NCBI GenBank assembly: GCA_965261315.1
Contig: CBDHDM010000031.1
Span: forward strand, 62,001-126,000
Reading direction: 5' to 3'
Origin: Endozoicomonas sp965261315
GTDB lineage: Bacteria > Pseudomonadota > Gammaproteobacteria > Pseudomonadales > Endozoicomonadaceae
Length of the DNA stretch: 64,000 nt
The notes under the pieces were generated by a model, which ran no database searches, was not told the origin of the DNA, and worked only from the letters and a program-made list of their open reading frames with translations. Of this stretch, positions 17,519 to 26,316 are shown piece by piece (positions within the stretch are counted from its first letter, which is position 1; every line of letters begins with the position of its first letter). The position numbers and the translations under genes are program-made.

Positions 17519-19012
17519 ATGAGTAAAGAGATTCTGTTGGTCGTAGAGTCCGTATCCAATGAGAAGGGAGTACCGCCCGAAGTTATCTTTGAGGCGTTGG
17601 AAACCGCTCTGGCGACAGCGACCAAAAAGCGGTATGAAACCGAAGTGGATATCCGGGTGGCGATCAATCGAGCCAGTGGCGAGTATGATACTTTCCGCTG
17701 CTGGACTGTAGTTGCTGATGAGGATTTTGAATTCGCCGGCATGCATCTGACTCTGGATGAAGGCAAGGAGCAGGATGAGTCCCTGGAAATAGGCAGCATC
17801 TGGGAAGAGCCGGTTGAGTCTGTAGGCTTTGGGCGTATTGCTGCTCAGACCGCCAAGCAGGTCATTGTCCAGAAGGTGCGCGAAGCTGAGCGCATTCAGA
17901 TGGTTGAGCAGTACCGCGATAAGATGGGTTCCCTGGTTTCCGGTACCGTCAAGAAAACTACCCGGGACAGTATTATTGTTGATCTGGGTAATAATGCTGA
18001 AGCGGTTTTAAAGAAAGATCAGACGTTGCCTCGGGAAAACTTCAGGATGGGGGCGCATGTTCGTGCGCTGCTACAGGAAGTGTCAACGGAAGGCCGTGGT
18101 CCACAGTTGATGCTTTCCAGGACAGCGCCTGCCATGTTGGTGGAGCTGTTTCATATCGAGGTTCCGGAAATTTCCGAAGAGGTTATTGAGATTCGTGGCG
18201 CTGCCAGGGATCCGGGATCTCGGGCCAAAATTGCGGTTAAAACCAATGATGGGCGTATTGATCCGGTGGGTGCCTGTGTTGGTATGCGCGGTGCCCGGGT
18301 TCAGGCGGTCTCTGGTGAGCTGGGTAATGAACGGGTTGATATCGTTCTTTACGATGATAATCCGGTTCAGTATGTCATTAATGCCATGCAGCCAGCAGAA
18401 GTCGCCTCCATTGTTGTCGATGAAGATAAAGGCACGATGGATATCGCTGTCAGTGAAGATAATCTGGCCCAGGCCATTGGTCGAGGTGGACAGAATGTTC
18501 GTCTGGCCAGTGAGCTAACGGGCTGGATACTGAATGTTATGACGGAAGATGCGGCGGCCGAAAAGCAGCAGCAGGAAGCAGGTAAGGTTGTTCAGACCTT
18601 TGTTGATCGACTGGATGTTGATGCCGATCTGGCTGAGCTGCTGGTTGAAGAAGGTTTTACCTCCATGGAGGAGATTGCCTATGTTCCCCTGGAGGAGATG
18701 TTGGCCATTGAAGGCTTTGATGAAGATATTGTCGAACAGTTGCGCTCAAGGGCCAAGGATCAGTTATTGACTCAGGCCATTGCCCAGGAAGAAAAGCTCG
18801 ACGGTGTGCAGCCTGCTGATGACCTTCTGAATATGGAAGGTATGGAGCAGGATCTGGCATACGAGCTGGCCAGTCGCGGTGTTGTCACGATGGAAGATCT
18901 GGCAGAACAGTCGATCGATGACCTTCTGGACATTGAAGGGTTGAATGAAGATCGGGCTGGTGAGCTGATCATGACGGCGCGGAAACCGTGGTTTGAAGAA
19001 GCGGGTAACTGA
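17519..19012 (+). CDS. nusA: Transcription termination/antitermination factor NusA
   Basis: NusA binds RNA polymerase and modulates pausing, termination and antitermination. The 497-residue protein has the RNAP-binding N-terminal domain (MSKEILLVVESVSNEKGVPPEVIFEALETAL), an S1 domain (about 135-200), two KH domains (VGMRGARVQAVSGELGNERVDI; AIGRGGQNVRLASELTGW) and two C-terminal acidic helix-hairpin repeats (DLAELLVEEGFTSMEEIAYVP; LAYELASRGVVTMEDLAEQ), as in gammaproteobacterial NusA. It lies between rimP and infB. Confidence 0.97.
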   Translation: MSKEILLVVESVSNEKGVPPEVIFEALETALATATKKRYETEVDIRVAINRASGEYDTFRCWTVVADEDFEFAGMHLTLDEGKEQDESLEIGSIWEEPVESVGFGRIAAQTAKQVIVQKVREAERIQMVEQYRDKMGSLVSGTVKKTTRDSIIVDLGNNAEAVLKKDQTLPRENFRMGAHVRALLQEVSTEGRGPQLMLSRTAPAMLVELFHIEVPEISEEVIEIRGAARDPGSRAKIAVKTNDGRIDPVGACVGMRGARVQAVSGELGNERVDIVLYDDNPVQYVINAMQPAEVASIVVDEDKGTMDIAVSEDNLAQAIGRGGQNVRLASELTGWILNVMTEDAAAEKQQQEAGKVVQTFVDRLDVDADLAELLVEEGFTSMEEIAYVPLEEMLAIEGFDEDIVEQLRSRAKDQLLTQAIAQEEKLDGVQPADDLLNMEGMEQDLAYELASRGVVTMEDLAEQSIDDLLDIEGLNEDRAGELIMTARKPWFEEAGN

Positions 19013-19038
19013 GCGGGCCACTGAGAGGAGAAGTGTGA

Positions 19039-21666
19039 ATGGCAGATGTAACCGTAGAGCAACTCGCGGCAGTGGTCGGCGCTCCAGTGGAGCGGTTGTT
19101 GCAGCAGATGAAAGACGCTGGTCTGACTAAAAACAGCGGCAAAGAGTCTGTGTCCGATGCAGAAAAACAGCAGCTGCTGGCCCACCTGAAGCAAGCTCAT
19201 GGTGATGCCGGTACCGGTTCTGAACCAACCAAGATTACGCTGAAGCGTAAGACTGTCAGCCGAATGAAGGTTTCGGGCGGCAGTACTGGTAAGAATAAGG
19301 TAGTTAACGTAGAAGTACGTAAAAAGCGTACCTACGTTAAACGTGATGCCGAAGAGCAGAAGGCGGATGAGGCTGGTCAGGCCAGCGCTCCGCAAGCTGA
19401 TAGAAGGCAGGATGATCGTGGGCAGCGCAGGGATGATCGCGGTCAGAAAGATGATCGTGCTGTTCGCCCGGCTGGTGATCGTGGTCCCCGTCCAGCGGGT
19501 GATCGTGGCCCCCGTCCTGCGGGTGATCGTGGTCCCCGTCCAGCGGGTGATCGTGGTCCCCGTCCAGCGGGCGACCGTGGTCCCCGTCCAGCGGGTGATC
19601 GTGGTCCCCGTCCAGCGGGTGATCGTGGTCCTCGTCCAGCGGGCGATCGTGGTCCTCGTCCGGGTGGCGCTCCGGGTGCTGGAGCTGCACCATCCTTTGG
19701 TGATGCTCCGCCGGCTCCGGCTGATGATCGTAAGTCTCGTAACAAGCGCGCTACTAAAGGTAAAGATCGTCGTAATGATAATGATGATCAGCCTCGTCGA
19801 CGCGGTGGTCGTAATGAGCGTGATGATCGTCGTGGTGGAAGTCGCAAGTTTGCACGCATTGCGCCTGAATCCATGGCTCATGGCTTTACCAAGCCGACAG
19901 CGCCTGTGTTAAGAGAGGTTTCCATTCCGGAAACGATCACTGTTGCTGAACTGGCCAATAAAATGGCAATCAAGGCAGCAGATGTTATCAAGGCCATGTT
20001 CAAAATGGGCTCAATGGTAACCATCAACCAGGTTATCGATCAGGAAACTGCCAGTATTGTGGTTGAAGAGATGGGCCACACATACAAGTTGACCAAGGCG
20101 GATGCGATCGAAGATACGCTGATTGATAATCAGCATGTTGATACGGGTTATGAAGCCAAGCCCCGTGCGCCGGTTGTTACCGTTATGGGTCACGTTGACC
20201 ATGGTAAGACATCGCTGCTGGATTATATCCGCAAGAGTCGTGTTCAGGCCGGTGAGGCGGGTGGCATTACCCAGCACATTGGTGCTTATCACGTAGAAAC
20301 GGATCGCGGCATGGTGTCCTTCCTGGATACACCGGGACACGCGGCATTTACTGCCATGCGTGCCCGTGGAGCCAAGGCGACGGATATCGTTATTCTTGTT
20401 GTTGCTGCGGATGATGGTGTGATGCCTCAGACCGAAGAGGCGGTTCAGCACGCGAAAGCGGCTGGCGTGCCGATTGTGGTCGCCGTCAATAAGATGGATA
20501 AAGAAGACGCTGATCCGGACCGTGTTAAAAATGAGCTGTCTGCCCGTGATGTCATCCCGGAAGAGTGGGGTGGTGATACTCAGTTTATGCCAGTGTCTGC
20601 TTTGACAGGGCAGGGTGTGGAAGAGCTGCTGGAAGCAGTGATTCTTCAGGCTGAAGTGCTTGAATTGACCGCACCTGATGAAGGTCCGGCCAGGGGTGTT
20701 GTTGTCGAGTCCCGTCTGGATAAAGGTCGTGGACCTGTGGCAACTGTGCTGGTTCAGGCAGGCATGTTGAACCAGGGTGATAATATCCTGGTGGGTCAGC
20801 AGTTCGGTCGTGTTCGTGCCATGCTGGACGAAGATGGCAAGCCGATCAAAGCAGCGGGTCCTTCTATCCCGGTAGAAATCCTGGGTCTGGATGGTACGCC
20901 GGATGCCGGTGATGAAATGCTGGTGGTTCGTGATGAGCGTAAGGCTCGCGAGATTGCCATGTTCCGTCAGGGCAAATTCCGTGAAGTGAAGCTGGCTCGT
21001 CAGCAGGCCTCCAAGATGGAGAATGTGTTCTCCAGAATGGGCACTGAAGAGACGAAGAAGCTGAACATTGTGCTTAAGGCGGATGTTCGGGGTTCTCTTG
21101 AAGCGCTGACCAGCTCACTGCAAGAGCAGGGTAATGATGAAGTTGAAGTAAGGGTTATCTCCAGCGGTGTTGGTGGTATTACTGAAACGGATGCGAACCT
21201 GGCCCTTGCTTCCAATGCGGTTATTGTTGGCTTTAACGTTCGTGCTGACGCTTCTGCCCGTAAGGTTATTGAGTCTGAAGAGCTGGATCTGCGTTACTAC
21301 AGTGTTATCTATGACATCATCGACGATGTCAGAAAAGCGCTGACTGGTATGCTCGGCTCTGATACCCGTGAACAGATTGTCGGTGTTGCCGAGGTTCGCG
21401 AAGTCTTCCGTTCGCCGAAGTTTGGTGCGGTTGCGGGCAGCATGGTTATCGAGGGTACTATTTACCGGAATGACCGCATTCGTGTACTGCGTGAAAACGT
21501 GGTTATCTATGAAGGCGAGCTGGAATCCCTGCGTCGTTACAAGGATGACGTCAGTGAAGTTCGTAACGGTATGGAGTGTGGTATTGCCGTTAAGAACTAC
21601 AACGATGTTAAGCCTGGCGACAAGATTGAGGTCTACAAGACGATTGAAGTTCAGCGTACGCTTTAA
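19039..21666 (+). CDS. infB: Translation initiation factor IF-2
   Basis: IF-2 is the GTPase that positions initiator tRNA on the 30S subunit. The 875-residue protein has the IF2 N-terminal subdomain (VTVEQLAAVVGAPVERLLQQMKDAG), a charged linker, a second IF2_N region (ELANKMAIKAADVIKAMFKMG), the G domain with GHVDHGKTS at about residue 384, DTPGHAAF and NKMD, and the C-terminal fMet-tRNA-binding domain. The linker contains eight 24-bp repeats encoding GDRGPRPA (19474-19662). It lies 26 bases after nusA. Confidence 0.97.
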   Translation: MADVTVEQLAAVVGAPVERLLQQMKDAGLTKNSGKESVSDAEKQQLLAHLKQAHGDAGTGSEPTKITLKRKTVSRMKVSGGSTGKNKVVNVEVRKKRTYVKRDAEEQKADEAGQASAPQADRRQDDRGQRRDDRGQKDDRAVRPAGDRGPRPAGDRGPRPAGDRGPRPAGDRGPRPAGDRGPRPAGDRGPRPAGDRGPRPAGDRGPRPGGAPGAGAAPSFGDAPPAPADDRKSRNKRATKGKDRRNDNDDQPRRRGGRNERDDRRGGSRKFARIAPESMAHGFTKPTAPVLREVSIPETITVAELANKMAIKAADVIKAMFKMGSMVTINQVIDQETASIVVEEMGHTYKLTKADAIEDTLIDNQHVDTGYEAKPRAPVVTVMGHVDHGKTSLLDYIRKSRVQAGEAGGITQHIGAYHVETDRGMVSFLDTPGHAAFTAMRARGAKATDIVILVVAADDGVMPQTEEAVQHAKAAGVPIVVAVNKMDKEDADPDRVKNELSARDVIPEEWGGDTQFMPVSALTGQGVEELLEAVILQAEVLELTAPDEGPARGVVVESRLDKGRGPVATVLVQAGMLNQGDNILVGQQFGRVRAMLDEDGKPIKAAGPSIPVEILGLDGTPDAGDEMLVVRDERKAREIAMFRQGKFREVKLARQQASKMENVFSRMGTEETKKLNIVLKADVRGSLEALTSSLQEQGNDEVEVRVISSGVGGITETDANLALASNAVIVGFNVRADASARKVIESEELDLRYYSVIYDIIDDVRKALTGMLGSDTREQIVGVAEVREVFRSPKFGAVAGSMVIEGTIYRNDRIRVLRENVVIYEGELESLRRYKDDVSEVRNGMECGIAVKNYNDVKPGDKIEVYKTIEVQRTL
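19474..19662 (+). repeat. 24-bp tandem repeat within infB
   Basis: Eight near-identical 24-bp units encode G-D-R-G-P-R-P-A (the last unit is G-D-R-G-P-R-P-G) at residues about 146-208, in the flexible linker of IF-2. Differences between units are mostly silent third-position changes, so the repeat is selected as protein yet prone to copy-number change. Confidence 0.9.
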
Positions 21667-21696
21667 TTCGTCTTAAGGCCTGAATTAATAAAATAA

Positions 21697-21725
21697 AACC
21701 CGCGGCCTAACCCGCGGGTTTTTTT
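21697..21725 (+). terminator. Intrinsic terminator after infB
   Basis: The stem AACCCGCGG (21697-21705) pairs with CCGCGGGTT (21712-21720), followed by a T run. It separates infB from rbfA, so rbfA-truB may depend on read-through or on its own promoter. Confidence 0.8.
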
Positions 21726-21726
21726 A

Positions 21727-21790
21727 GAATCACAAAGGCACAAAGTCACAAAGAGAAAAGGCTGCTTTGTGCCTTTGTGCCTTTGTGGTT
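21727..21790. repeat. CACAAAG-type palindromic intergenic repeat
   Basis: A near-perfect inverted repeat built of CACAAAGGCACAAAG-like arms, with right arm CTTTGTGCCTTTGTGG. Related copies or half copies lie at 26197-26255, 32698-32735, 44205-44265 and 46119-46167. It falls between the infB terminator and rbfA. Confidence 0.8.
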
Positions 21791-21810
21791 TGCTCTGGAG
21801 TAATTTTCCA

Positions 21811-22209
21811 ATGGCTAAAGAGTACAGTCGTAAACAGCGAGTAGCGGAGCAGATTCAAAAAGAACTGGCTCAGCTTATTCAGCTGGAAATGAAAGACCCT
21901 CGTCTTGGTATGGTTACCGTCAGTGCGGTTGAGGTAAGCCGGGACTTGGCGTTCGCTGATGTTTATGTGTCTTTTCTGGGTGTTGATGATCAGGAAAAGA
22001 TAGATCAATCTCTGAAAATATTGGGTCAGGCCGCGGGCTTCTTGCGCTCACAGCTTGCCCGGGCGATAAAGTTGAGATTTACCCCCCAGCTTCGCTTCTA
22101 CTATGACAGCAGTCTGCGGCGGGGAGCTTACCTTTCTTCGTTGATTGATGAGGCGGTTGCTAAAGACGCTCAAGCGGGTAAAGGCATAGAAGAAGGTTCT
22201 GAGGAGTAA
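21811..22209 (+). CDS. rbfA: 30S ribosome-binding factor A
   Basis: RbfA binds the 30S subunit near helix 1 of 16S rRNA and aids late maturation and cold adaptation. From ATG 21811 the product has 132 residues: MAKEYSRKQRVAEQIQKELAQLIQLEMKDPRLGMVTVSAVEVSRDLAFADVYVSF is the standard KH-fold start, followed by LRSQLARAIKLRFTPQLRFYYDSSLRRGAYLSSLIDEA. An upstream in-frame ATG (21769) lies in the palindromic repeat and is rejected. truB follows after three bases, and the two are cotranscribed. Confidence 0.96.
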   Translation: MAKEYSRKQRVAEQIQKELAQLIQLEMKDPRLGMVTVSAVEVSRDLAFADVYVSFLGVDDQEKIDQSLKILGQAAGFLRSQLARAIKLRFTPQLRFYYDSSLRRGAYLSSLIDEAVAKDAQAGKGIEEGSEE

Positions 22210-22212
22210 GTC

Positions 22213-23289
22213 ATGGCCAGAAGAGGTCGACGCGTTAACCGTGGCCGTCCAGTTGACGGTATCATTATTGTCGATAAAGTGTATGGGGCATCTTCCAATG
22301 AAGTGCTTCAGCGGGTAAAGCGCCTGTTTAATGCGGCTAAAGCGGGTCATACGGGCAGTCTCGATCCGTTGGCAACGGGAGTTTTGCCAATTTGCCTGGG
22401 TGAGGCAACGAAGTTTTCCCAGTACCTGCTTGATTCTGATAAGTCCTATCGAACCACCATGAAGATGGGGGTGAAGACGACCACTGGTGACCGTGAGGGT
22501 GAGGTGGTGGAGGAGCGTCCGGTGGCGGTCACTCGCTCTGATGTGGAAGCGATTCTGCAGCAGTTCCGTGGTGATGTTGCGCAGGTGCCCAGTATGTACT
22601 CAGCGCTCAAGCATAATGGGAGGCCTCTGTACGAGTACGCTCGTGAAGGTATTGAAATTGAACGCCCTTCGCGCACTATTACCATTCACCGTCTGGAGCT
22701 GCTGGACTTTGATGGTGACGAGTGTGTTTTCGAGGTGGACTGTACCAAGGGAACTTACATCCGTACGCTGATTGAAGATATTGGTGAGGCGCTTGGCTGT
22801 CTTGGCCATGTCGCTCAGCTCAAGCGTCTTAAGGCTGGCCCTTACACTGAGCATCAAGCCTATTCGCTGGATGAGCTGGCGGCCATGCGGGATGAGGCGC
22901 GAGAGGCTGCGCTGGGTGTTGAGGAGCGTATTGAGTTTGCAGAATTGTCGGGCCTGGCGGAAGCGCTGGGGCGTGATCGGTTGGAAAAGGCTCAGTCTGA
23001 GCGTTTGAAAACACTGTCCAGAATTCGAAATAAGGCTGGAGACCTTGTGATTGATGGTCTGTTGTTGCCGCAGGACAGTGCGGTCAGTGACTGGCCGCAG
23101 GTTAAGCTTGGTGAAACCAGCAGTTTCTATCTTTCCCAGGGTAATCCTGTGCAGGTCCCTCAGGCGCCAACAGGTGGTAGCGTTCGTATCTACGGTGTTG
23201 CAGAGGGTGTTGAAGGGCTGGTGTTCCTGGGGGTTGGCGAAATCACTGATGATGGTCTGGTCGCGCCGAAACGTTTGGTTAAAGGCTGA
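22213..23289 (+). CDS. truB: tRNA pseudouridine(55) synthase
   Basis: TruB makes pseudouridine 55 in the tRNA T-loop. The 358-residue protein has GIIIVDKVYGASSNEVLQRVKRLF, the catalytic aspartate motif GHTGSLDPLATGVLPICLGEATKF, RPLYEYAREGIEIERP, CTKGTYIRTLIEDIG, and a C-terminal PUA-like region (GNPVQVP...GEITDDGLVAPKRLV). It is longer than E. coli TruB (314) mainly through the region between the catalytic and PUA domains. It begins three bases after rbfA. Confidence 0.96.
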   Translation: MARRGRRVNRGRPVDGIIIVDKVYGASSNEVLQRVKRLFNAAKAGHTGSLDPLATGVLPICLGEATKFSQYLLDSDKSYRTTMKMGVKTTTGDREGEVVEERPVAVTRSDVEAILQQFRGDVAQVPSMYSALKHNGRPLYEYAREGIEIERPSRTITIHRLELLDFDGDECVFEVDCTKGTYIRTLIEDIGEALGCLGHVAQLKRLKAGPYTEHQAYSLDELAAMRDEAREAALGVEERIEFAELSGLAEALGRDRLEKAQSERLKTLSRIRNKAGDLVIDGLLLPQDSAVSDWPQVKLGETSSFYLSQGNPVQVPQAPTGGSVRIYGVAEGVEGLVFLGVGEITDDGLVAPKRLVKG

Positions 23290-23329
23290 TCCGCTGAGAT
23301 TTCTGGGCAGTCATTCGTACATAGTTTTT

Positions 23330-23359
23330 TTGGACGCGTTCACAACATAGTGATAGAAT
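23330..23359 (+). promoter_or_regulatory. Candidate promoter for rpsO
   Basis: TTGGAC (23330-23335), 18 bases, TAGAAT (23354-23359) lie about 80 bases upstream of rpsO in the truB-rpsO gap. The match is fair, and the position agrees with the separate rpsO promoter known in enterobacteria. Confidence 0.5.
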
Positions 23360-23441
23360 TCCTCGCTTGTTTAAATGGCTGGCTGTAAATATGCGCGGTC
23401 ATGCCGGTTTACTGTATTGCATATTATCTGGAGATTGAACA

Positions 23442-23711
23442 ATGGCTTTGACTGCTGAAAAGAAAGCTGGAGTCCTGAAGGAATTCGCTCGCGCTGAAGG
23501 CGATACTGGTTCCCCTGAAGTTCAGGTGGCTTTGTTGACCGCTAATATTGAAGGTCTGCAGGGGCACTTCAAGGCGAATCATAAGGATCATCACTCTCGT
23601 CGTGGTCTGATTCGCATGGTAAACCAGCGTCGTAACCTGCTGGACTACCTGAAGCGTAAGGACCTTGAACGTTACCGTTCTCTGATCCAGCGTTTGGGTC
23701 TGCGTCGCTGA
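23442..23711 (+). CDS. rpsO: 30S ribosomal protein S15
   Basis: S15 is a primary 16S rRNA binder of the 30S platform. The 89-residue protein has the full family pattern: EFARAEGDTGSPEVQVALLTANIEGLQGHFKANHKDHHSRRGLIRMVNQRRNLLDYLKRKD and RYRSLIQRLGLRR. A CTGGAGATTG ribosome site precedes ATG 23442. It is followed by pnp, as is usual. Confidence 0.98.
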   Translation: MALTAEKKAGVLKEFARAEGDTGSPEVQVALLTANIEGLQGHFKANHKDHHSRRGLIRMVNQRRNLLDYLKRKDLERYRSLIQRLGLRR

Positions 23712-24044
23712 TCATTAGATGCGTTCATAAAGGGATGGTGGTGTCTTGATATCACCTCCCACAGTCAAGGCACCGCGAGCTGCATAATATGTGGCTGGCG
23801 GTGTTTTGTTATTTACAGGCTGATAAATTTAAGCCTGATACTGATTATTCTTCTTGTTTCCAGAAGTTTGTTGGATTCTATAAGGTTGATTGGTATGACT
23901 GGTTGCCCATGCCTGCACTCTGTCTGCATGGGGTGCAATTCAGAAGCTTCAGCCGGATTGGCTGAGGTTTGTGAATTGCATCCATCTCTATGACAGTGTG
24001 GATGCGGGTGGGGTGATATCGTTTGGTAATAAAGGAAAAATAAC
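23712..24044 (+). promoter_or_regulatory. rpsO-pnp intergenic region with structured pnp leader
   Basis: There is no gene in these 333 bases. A hairpin around 23770-23806 (CACCGC...GCGGTG then TTTTG) may be the rpsO terminator. CCATGC/GCATGG (23907-23931) is a small hairpin. A long hairpin at 23933-23981 (outer arms TGCAATTCA/TGAATTGCA, inner CAGCC/GGCTG, about 22 pairs with one mismatch and a GATT-type loop) lies about 65 bases before the pnp start. In enterobacteria, RNase III cuts a stem at this place to start pnp autoregulation; the same role here is inferred. Confidence 0.65.
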
Positions 24045-26177
24045 GTGAGTATTGCTCCAAAAGCATTTGCAAAATCCTTCCAGTTCGGTGATCAAACCGT
24101 AACGCTGGAAACCGGGCGTGTAGCCCGTCAGGCATCCGGTGCTGTTCTGGCATCTATGGGTGAATTACAGGTTCTGGCAACCGTTGTTGGTGCTAAAAGC
24201 GCCCGTCCGGGTCAGGATTTTTTCCCATTATCGGTTCATTACCAGGAAAAGGTGTATGCTGCCGGTAAAATTCCTGGCGGTTTTCTGAAGCGTGAAGGAA
24301 AGGCCAGTGAGAAAGAAACGCTGACCTCCCGTTTGATTGATCGCCCTATCCGTCCGCTGTTTCCGAAAGGCTTCATGAATGAGGTTCAGGTTATCATCAC
24401 AGTAATGTCTGTTGATAAGAAGAATGATCCGGACATGCTGGGTATGATCGCTACCTCGGCTGCTCTGGCTATTTCCGGTATTCCATTTGCGGGCCCGGTT
24501 GGTGCGGCCCGTGTTGGCTTTACTGAAGAAGACGGTTATATCCTCAATCCATCTTTTGAGCAGCTGAAAAAGTCTGAGCTGGACATGGTGGTTGCGGGTA
24601 CCAGCAACGCTGTTTTAATGGTTGAGTCTGAAGCTCAGGAGCTGACTGAAGATGAGATGCTGGGCGCAGTTCTTTTTGCTCAGCAGGAGTATCAGTGTGT
24701 AGTCAGGGCGATTCAGGAGTTTGCAGCTGAAGTTGGCAAGCCTGCCTGGGATTGGCAGCCGGAAGCTGAGAAAACTGCGGTGAAAGATGCGGTTGCTGCT
24801 GCATTTGAGCAGAAAATTCGTGATGCTTATGCCGTTACCATTAAGCAGGACCGCACCAACACCCTGTCAGCCCTTCGTGCTGAAGCTGAGGCAGAGCTGG
24901 TCGGTGAAGAAGATGGCAAGTTCAGTTCTGATGATGTTCAGGCTTACTTTAGTAAGTTGGAGAAGTCAGTAGTTCGCGGCAATATCATTGGTGGTCGACC
25001 ACGTATTGATGGTCGTGACACGAAGACGGTTCGCCCAATTAATGTGGAAGTTGGTCTTTTGAAAAAGACCCACGGTTCTGCTCTGTTTACCCGTGGTGAA
25101 ACCCAAGCCATCGTTACAACGACTCTCGGTACTGCCCGTGATGCGCAGTTTATTGATGCGCTCGAAGGCGAAAGCCGTGATCCTTTTATGCTGCACTACA
25201 ACTTCCCTCCATTCTCAGTAGGTGAGTGCGGTCGCATGGGGCCTCCGGGGCGTCGTGAAATTGGCCATGGCCGTCTGGCTCGTCGTGGTATTCAGGCTGT
25301 TCTGCCGACTGATGAAGAGTTTCCATACACCATTCGAGTGGTTTCTGAAATCACTGAATCTAATGGTTCCAGCTCTATGGCATCGGTCTGTGGCTCCTCT
25401 CTGGCGTTGATGGATGCAGGTGTGCCTCTGAAAGCGCCAGTGGCAGGTATTGCAATGGGATTGGTTAAGGAAGGTGAAGAGTTCGCCGTTCTTACTGATA
25501 TTCTCGGTGATGAAGATCATCTTGGTGATATGGACTTTAAAGTTGCCGGTACTGCCAATGGCGTGACTGCGCTGCAAATGGATATCAAGATTGCCGGTAT
25601 CACTGAAGAGATTATGGATATCGCTCTGAACCAGGCTTTGCAGGCTCGTCTGCATATTCTGGCTGAGATGAACAAGGTGATTGCTTCTTCTCGCAGTGAG
25701 CTATCGCCTAATGCTCCAATGACCATGACTCTGAAAATCGACCAGGACAAAATCCGCGATGTCATTGGTAAGGGTGGTGCGACCATTCGTTCTATCTGTG
25801 AAGATACTGGCGCGTCTGTAGATATTGCTGATGATGGTACTGTTAAGATTTATGCGGAAACACGTGAGGCCTGTCAGGCTGCGTATGATCGTGTATATGG
25901 TGTAACGGCTGAAGCTGAGATTGGCAAGATCTATGAAGGGGTGGTTACTCGAATTGTAGAGTTTGGTGCCTTCGTTAATATTTTGCCTGGTCAGGACGGT
26001 CTGGTCCATATTTCCCAGATTGCGGATCACCGCGTTGAAAATGTTGCTGACTACGTGAAGATGGGTCAGAAGCTTGAAGTTGTCGTCATGGATCTCGACA
26101 ACCGTGGCCGTATCAAGCTGAGTATGAAAGAAGTGGCTCGCATTAAAGAACAGCAGGCTGCTGCGGTTTCTGAGTAA
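24045..26177 (+). CDS. pnp: Polynucleotide phosphorylase
   Basis: PNPase degrades RNA 3' to 5' with phosphate and is a degradosome partner. The 710-residue protein has two RNase PH domains (FQFGDQTVTLETGRVARQASGAV; GSALFTRGETQAIVTTTLGTARDAQ), the GEGESRDPFMLHYNFPPFS-type active-site region with SSMASVCGSSLALMDAGVP, a KH domain (KIRDVIGKGGATIRSICEDTG) and an S1 domain (GKIYEGVVTRIVEFGAFVN). The start is GTG 24045 after AAAGGAAAAATAAC. Length matches the E. coli enzyme. Confidence 0.97.
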   Translation: MSIAPKAFAKSFQFGDQTVTLETGRVARQASGAVLASMGELQVLATVVGAKSARPGQDFFPLSVHYQEKVYAAGKIPGGFLKREGKASEKETLTSRLIDRPIRPLFPKGFMNEVQVIITVMSVDKKNDPDMLGMIATSAALAISGIPFAGPVGAARVGFTEEDGYILNPSFEQLKKSELDMVVAGTSNAVLMVESEAQELTEDEMLGAVLFAQQEYQCVVRAIQEFAAEVGKPAWDWQPEAEKTAVKDAVAAAFEQKIRDAYAVTIKQDRTNTLSALRAEAEAELVGEEDGKFSSDDVQAYFSKLEKSVVRGNIIGGRPRIDGRDTKTVRPINVEVGLLKKTHGSALFTRGETQAIVTTTLGTARDAQFIDALEGESRDPFMLHYNFPPFSVGECGRMGPPGRREIGHGRLARRGIQAVLPTDEEFPYTIRVVSEITESNGSSSMASVCGSSLALMDAGVPLKAPVAGIAMGLVKEGEEFAVLTDILGDEDHLGDMDFKVAGTANGVTALQMDIKIAGITEEIMDIALNQALQARLHILAEMNKVIASSRSELSPNAPMTMTLKIDQDKIRDVIGKGGATIRSICEDTGASVDIADDGTVKIYAETREACQAAYDRVYGVTAEAEIGKIYEGVVTRIVEFGAFVNILPGQDGLVHISQIADHRVENVADYVKMGQKLEVVVMDLDNRGRIKLSMKEVARIKEQQAAAVSE

Positions 26178-26196
26178 GAGCGAATAAGGGCTTTTG

Positions 26197-26255
26197 AATC
26201 GCAAAGACGCTGGGGTAAAAAATATTTTTGTTTTTTCCTTTGTGTCTTTGTAGTT
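26197..26255. repeat. CACAAAG-type repeat, degenerate copy
   Basis: Between the pnp stop and the shared terminator, TCGCAAAGACGC...CCTTTGTGTCTTTGTAG is a degraded copy of the palindrome at 21727-21790. The loop has become AT-rich. Confidence 0.6.
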
Positions 26256-26280
26256 AAAGTGACTTTCTTTAGCTCAAAAA

Positions 26281-26306
26281 AAAAGCACCTTTCGGTGCTT
26301 TTTTTA
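26281..26306. terminator. Bidirectional terminator between pnp and rpoD
   Basis: AAAAGCACC (26281-26289), loop TTTC, GGTGCTTTT (26294-26302) with A and T runs on either side. It can serve both convergent genes, pnp (plus) and rpoD (minus). Confidence 0.88.
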
Positions 26307-26316
26307 TGCCTGATGA

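Noticed and set aside
18772..19881. Long minus-strand open frame (369 codons) across nusA/infB
   Set aside because: It is antisense to two well-supported genes and is open because of the regular codon structure of infB, including its 24-bp repeat.
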